A stretch of 40,593 nucleotides of DNA from NCBI GenBank assembly GCA_013359215.1, contig JABWCH010000019.1, forward strand, positions 1 to 40,593, in the 5' to 3' direction. Position numbers and translations under genes: made by a program. Below are positions 38,063 to 40,593 of this stretch, piece after piece (the stretch's first letter is position 1; each line of letters starts with the position of its first letter). This stretch comes from Candidatus Brocadiia bacterium (GTDB lineage Bacteria; Planctomycetota; Uabimicrobiia; Uabimicrobiales; JABWCH01). The notes under the pieces were generated by a model. That model did not search any database. It had not been told where the DNA came from and worked only from the letters and a program-made list of their open reading frames with translations.

Positions 38063-38371
38063 ATGAGAAATATTATATTTTTGGCTTTTTTGGTATTATG
38101 CCTTTCTGTGATTTCTTGCACTGGAAAGCATTGCCTAAAGGTTGGGGGAAATTACGAAGGCGTAAACGCTGATCTAGAATATTGCTTTGACGCTGGCAGT
38201 ACCAGCGCGATAGGCTCTCCTGTTGTGGTCGATAATTCAGGAATGAAATATATAGGAATATCCGAAAAAGAAGTAGCTGAAATTATGAAAGAAGATACAG
38301 AAGTAATGGACACAAAGCAACCACAGCCCACAGGGGTTCAAAAAAAACTAGTTCTATTCCTGAAGAAATAG
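38063..38371 (+). CDS. Small lipoprotein
   Basis: 102 residues. A signal peptide (MRNII, then hydrophobic 5-18) ends in a lipobox V-I-S-Cys19, so it should be lipid-anchored outside the inner membrane. The mature part is polar, with two further Cys early on. AAGGA precedes the start and the gene follows the kinase by 22 bases. Candidates are superinfection-exclusion lipoprotein or spanin-like lysis protein; it lacks an obvious Rz-type partner. Confidence 0.75.
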   Translation: MRNIIFLAFLVLCLSVISCTGKHCLKVGGNYEGVNADLEYCFDAGSTSAIGSPVVVDNSGMKYIGISEKEVAEIMKEDTEVMDTKQPQPTGVQKKLVLFLKK

Positions 38372-38383
38372 GTAGGTGAAACG

Positions 38384-39595
38384 ATGAAAATAATAAGCGG
38401 AATTACTAGAGCCGTGCTTGATTCGTATGCAACAATTGCATCGCTAGCAAGCTACGCGACACAAGCCTGGACAACCTCATTTGTGCAGACCACAATAGCT
38501 GATACGTTTGTGGCCTTCAACCTGAAGGACAATGTCCAGTACATAGTAAACTACAAACAAGCTACTATTCCAGATGGTACAGAGGCCTTAGATGGTGAAC
38601 TGTGCTTGGTCACTGGGGAAGCACCCGCCATCTATCAGTTTACCACATCCTGGGCCAAGTTGGCAGATCTTGAAGAGGACGATAGAGTAGTCTTCTTTGA
38701 GGATGGTGCTGACGAGACAGAAACAGGATTTGAGGCTACCTTGAAGATTTACACTTGGGAGCTAGGAGAACTGAATGAGTACCCCTTAGCAACAAATGAC
38801 ATCTTCTATAGTGACAGGGATAACGAGCAATTTAGGTTCAACGGAACTACCTGCGTTAGCTATCCTACTCCAGCCACAAACCTTTTGAGTAACGTACAAA
38901 AGGGAGCTATAGATGCTGCTGACTTCCAAGAAGGGGACGTTGTAGCCAAGACTTCCGACCTGGGAAGCATAGAAGTACAAAATAAGAGGCTATTCAAAGA
39001 AAGCATTACTGTTGGTGCTGGTTTGGTTTCTTTGCCTAATCCTGGTTCTGGCAATACTTGGAAAATAAAGAGCCTCAAGATTGTCTCTACGGTAGCATCT
39101 GGCGATACTATTTTTAATCTTAAGATCACAGATGGTTCTACCGCTAAATATCTTTGTTATCTATCTACCATACAATTGGGGGATACAATAGGACTGGATA
39201 ATTTCATAAGCTTGCCAACAGGTTGGTTTCTCCAAATTCAATGCACGCAAGGTTCTCTTGATGTAATAGGGGTTGGGCAAGATGGAGCAACGGACACAGT
39301 GCTTGCTATGGGTTCAAAAGCAGTAGAGGATTATGTCGCAATATCTGCTCCTGCCAGCGGAAAGAGATGGTCATATAAATTATGCACGTGTCCTACAGGA
39401 GCAGGAAATTCTGTGGTATCGGGGAAGAACAACGGTGGTTCGTATACCGTTCAACTTTTAAATTCTTGTGCGCTAAAGGTTGGAGAAACGTTACTTTTTG
39501 AAGACTGTGTTCTTGAAAACCCTGAGACATTAGATTTGAAAGCAGTTGGGTATGGATTTGACTATGTTCTATTTGGTGTGGAAGGAGATATATAA
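38384..39595 (+). CDS. Tail fibre-like protein with two repeated C-terminal modules
   Basis: 403 residues. The N-terminal segment (SYATIASLASYATQAW) resembles fibre shaft starts. Two C-terminal modules of about 80 residues each begin with SGNTWKIKSLKI or SGKRWSYKLCTC and end with LDVIGVGQDG or DYVLFGVEGD, indicating an internal duplication. Codon usage in the N-terminal part is less AT-biased than neighbouring genes, consistent with fibre exchange. Probable host-recognition component. Confidence 0.65.
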   Translation: MKIISGITRAVLDSYATIASLASYATQAWTTSFVQTTIADTFVAFNLKDNVQYIVNYKQATIPDGTEALDGELCLVTGEAPAIYQFTTSWAKLADLEEDDRVVFFEDGADETETGFEATLKIYTWELGELNEYPLATNDIFYSDRDNEQFRFNGTTCVSYPTPATNLLSNVQKGAIDAADFQEGDVVAKTSDLGSIEVQNKRLFKESITVGAGLVSLPNPGSGNTWKIKSLKIVSTVASGDTIFNLKITDGSTAKYLCYLSTIQLGDTIGLDNFISLPTGWFLQIQCTQGSLDVIGVGQDGATDTVLAMGSKAVEDYVAISAPASGKRWSYKLCTCPTGAGNSVVSGKNNGGSYTVQLLNSCALKVGETLLFEDCVLENPETLDLKAVGYGFDYVLFGVEGDI

Positions 39596-40257
39596 TGCTA
39601 GTGCCTACGATAGCAAATAGGATAATAACAAAGGATTGCAAGATCTATGGCAGATCTTCTCTGGCATGGTTAGATCTCAGATTTGATGGTTCAAATTTAA
39701 GTACAGTAATAGAAAACACAGGAGAAGCCCTAATATCGGCGCAGACAGTTTCTGCCCAGAAAATTATTCAGACTGATTCAAAATATGGCCTTGGCTGCTG
39801 GGATTGTGGCAGTAATGCTGAATATTCTACGCTTACAATACCCAATTGTTTCAAGCCTTCATTCGGAAATTTCAAGATTGAGTTTTGGTTCAAGATCCCG
39901 ACCAGGACGACAGGAGCGGCTAGAAGCCTATTAAGATTTCAGTATAAAAAATCAAACGTGGACAAATTGATTCATATCTATATGGAGTATTTTTCAGGAC
40001 ATAAATTATCAATAAACATTCCTGATACTGCGATTACGTATGGTATTCCAGATTGGGACGTAAATAGGTGGTACAAGTTCACTATGATCTATGCTTCTAC
40101 GCTAGAGGTTCTAATAGACGATGTCTCTTTGAGAACATCGAACACGATACCAGATGCTACTGAGGTCGCAGAAACAACTACATTTAGATTTGGGCCCGGG
40201 GAAGCGGCGGCGGGCAGGCAATTTTATATTGATAATTTCAAGATTATCAAAATATAA
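39595..40257 (+). CDS. Concanavalin/LamG-like domain virion protein
   Basis: 220 residues. The pattern YGLGCWDCGSNAEYSTL, GNFKIEFWFKIP, HKLSINIP, WDVNRWYKFTMIY and VLIDDVS is typical of a LamG/concanavalin A-like jelly roll, as found in carbohydrate-binding tail proteins. Its start shares a base with the preceding stop (TAATG). It is the last gene of the late region and is followed by a strong terminator. Confidence 0.75.
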   Translation: MLVPTIANRIITKDCKIYGRSSLAWLDLRFDGSNLSTVIENTGEALISAQTVSAQKIIQTDSKYGLGCWDCGSNAEYSTLTIPNCFKPSFGNFKIEFWFKIPTRTTGAARSLLRFQYKKSNVDKLIHIYMEYFSGHKLSINIPDTAITYGIPDWDVNRWYKFTMIYASTLEVLIDDVSLRTSNTIPDATEVAETTTFRFGPGEAAAGRQFYIDNFKIIKI

Positions 40258-40294
40258 GTCTTATGCCTGTTAGATTTGAAGATTTGAAAAAAAA

Positions 40295-40319
40295 GAGCCT
40301 GGCGCGTAATGCTAGGCTC
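40295..40319. terminator. Bidirectional terminator at the end of the late region
   Basis: GAGCCTGGC pairs with GCTAGGCTC (one G-T pair) across a 7-base loop. A run of A precedes it and a run of T follows, so it can stop transcripts from both the late genes and the leftward integrase gene. Confidence 0.85.
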
Positions 40320-40337
40320 TTTTTTTTCTCCAGAAAA

Positions 40338-40355
40338 ACCAGACTAACCAGACTA
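40338..40355 (+). repeat. Tandem 9-bp repeat near the integrase 3' end
   Basis: ACCAGACTA occurs twice in direct tandem (40338-40346 and 40347-40355) in the 100-bp gap between the late terminator and the integrase stop. A further TTCCTAT direct repeat lies about 20 bases on. The gap has no gene and is one of the few places where an attP site could lie. Confidence 0.5.
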
Positions 40356-40424
40356 ATTTTTTAGTAGATAATTTCCTATAACTTCCTATTAAAATTTATG
40401 TTTAGCCTGATTATGCCTACCTTT

Positions 40425-40593
40425 TTATTTATGTTTGAAAATTTTTTGATTCACCTTTAGTCTTATTCCTGGAAGATTTGATATATTCTTCTTTCGGGGT
40501 ATCAACAGAAGAACGCTCGCACCATCAATGCAGGGCGTTTTTTGCGTTTCCAGGCATAAAGTCCTCAAGTAGGCCACAACGGAATAATCCTCT
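40425..40593 (-). CDS. Large serine recombinase, 3' end (same gene as at 1-1469)
   Basis: The frame from 1-1469 continues here: bases 40495-40593 repeat 1-99, and 40425-40494 add the final residues, ending at a TAA at 40425-40427. The last residues are basic and Lys-rich (ending IFKHK). Together the two segments give 512 residues. It proves that the window ends join. Confidence 0.9.
   Translation of the reverse strand, partial: EDYSVVAYLRTLCLETQKTPCIDGASVLLLIPRKKNISNLPGIRLKVNQKIFKHK
40495..40593. repeat. Terminal overlap, right copy
   Basis: Exact second copy of bases 1-99. Removing one copy leaves a 40,494-bp circle in which the integrase gene is intact. Confidence 0.95.

Overview
The window is one complete, circular, AT-rich temperate phage (or prophage-derived) genome, cut at an arbitrary point. 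Bases 1-99 are repeated exactly at 40495-40593, and a serine recombinase gene reads without interruption across that junction, so the unique length is 40,494 bp. The head genes follow the lambda order: GpA-type large terminase, gpW-like joiner, lambda-type portal, protease-capsid fusion and decoration protein. A -1 frameshifting tail chaperone and a TP901-type tape measure protein follow, which indicates a long-tailed siphovirus-like particle. Shine-Dalgarno sites (AAAGGA/GGAG) are clear throughout. The host is a low-GC bacterium. The packaging type makes a Gram-negative host somewhat more likely, but nothing in the window names it.

Layout. (1) 40425-4788, leftward: an early/recombination operon with small coiled-coil and zinc proteins, a Cys-rich protein, RuvC and a large serine recombinase (integrase). 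(2) 4789-5507: a structured leader, promoter PL with three operators, and the regulatory region of a cargo gene. (3) 5508-9328: cargo between the two control regions, including a GHKL ATPase/PD-(D/E)XK protein, a second PD-(D/E)XK protein, and small genes, three of which could be co-expressed with the repressor. (4) 9354-10091: a repressor and Cro-like pair with divergent PRM/PR and two more operator arrays. (5) 10088-15924: a rightward replication operon led by a 1469-residue ParB/primase/helicase fusion, followed by a 12-copy GTTTCAA repeat field (likely origin), an HNH protein, small proteins and a late HTH protein, ending in a strong terminator. (6) 16143-34844: packaging, head, tail and tail-tip genes. 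(7) 35153-38371: a coiled-coil protein, a membrane protein with a BIG2-like domain, a Ser/Thr protein kinase and a lipoprotein. (8) 38384-40257: a fibre-like protein and a LamG-like protein, then a terminator.

How it works together. PL and PR have the same design: TTGACA, a 17-bp spacer, TAATAT, with operators of form TTACNNNNGTTA whose centres are exactly 19 bp apart. The repressor/Cro pair should therefore control both the recombination operon and the replication operon, although their promoters lie about 4.6 kb apart with cargo between them. The most unusual items are this operator circuit, the ParB-primase-helicase fusion beside repeats that resemble parS half-sites, the GHKL/PD-(D/E)XK cargo gene, and the kinase cassette. 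No endolysin is recognisable.
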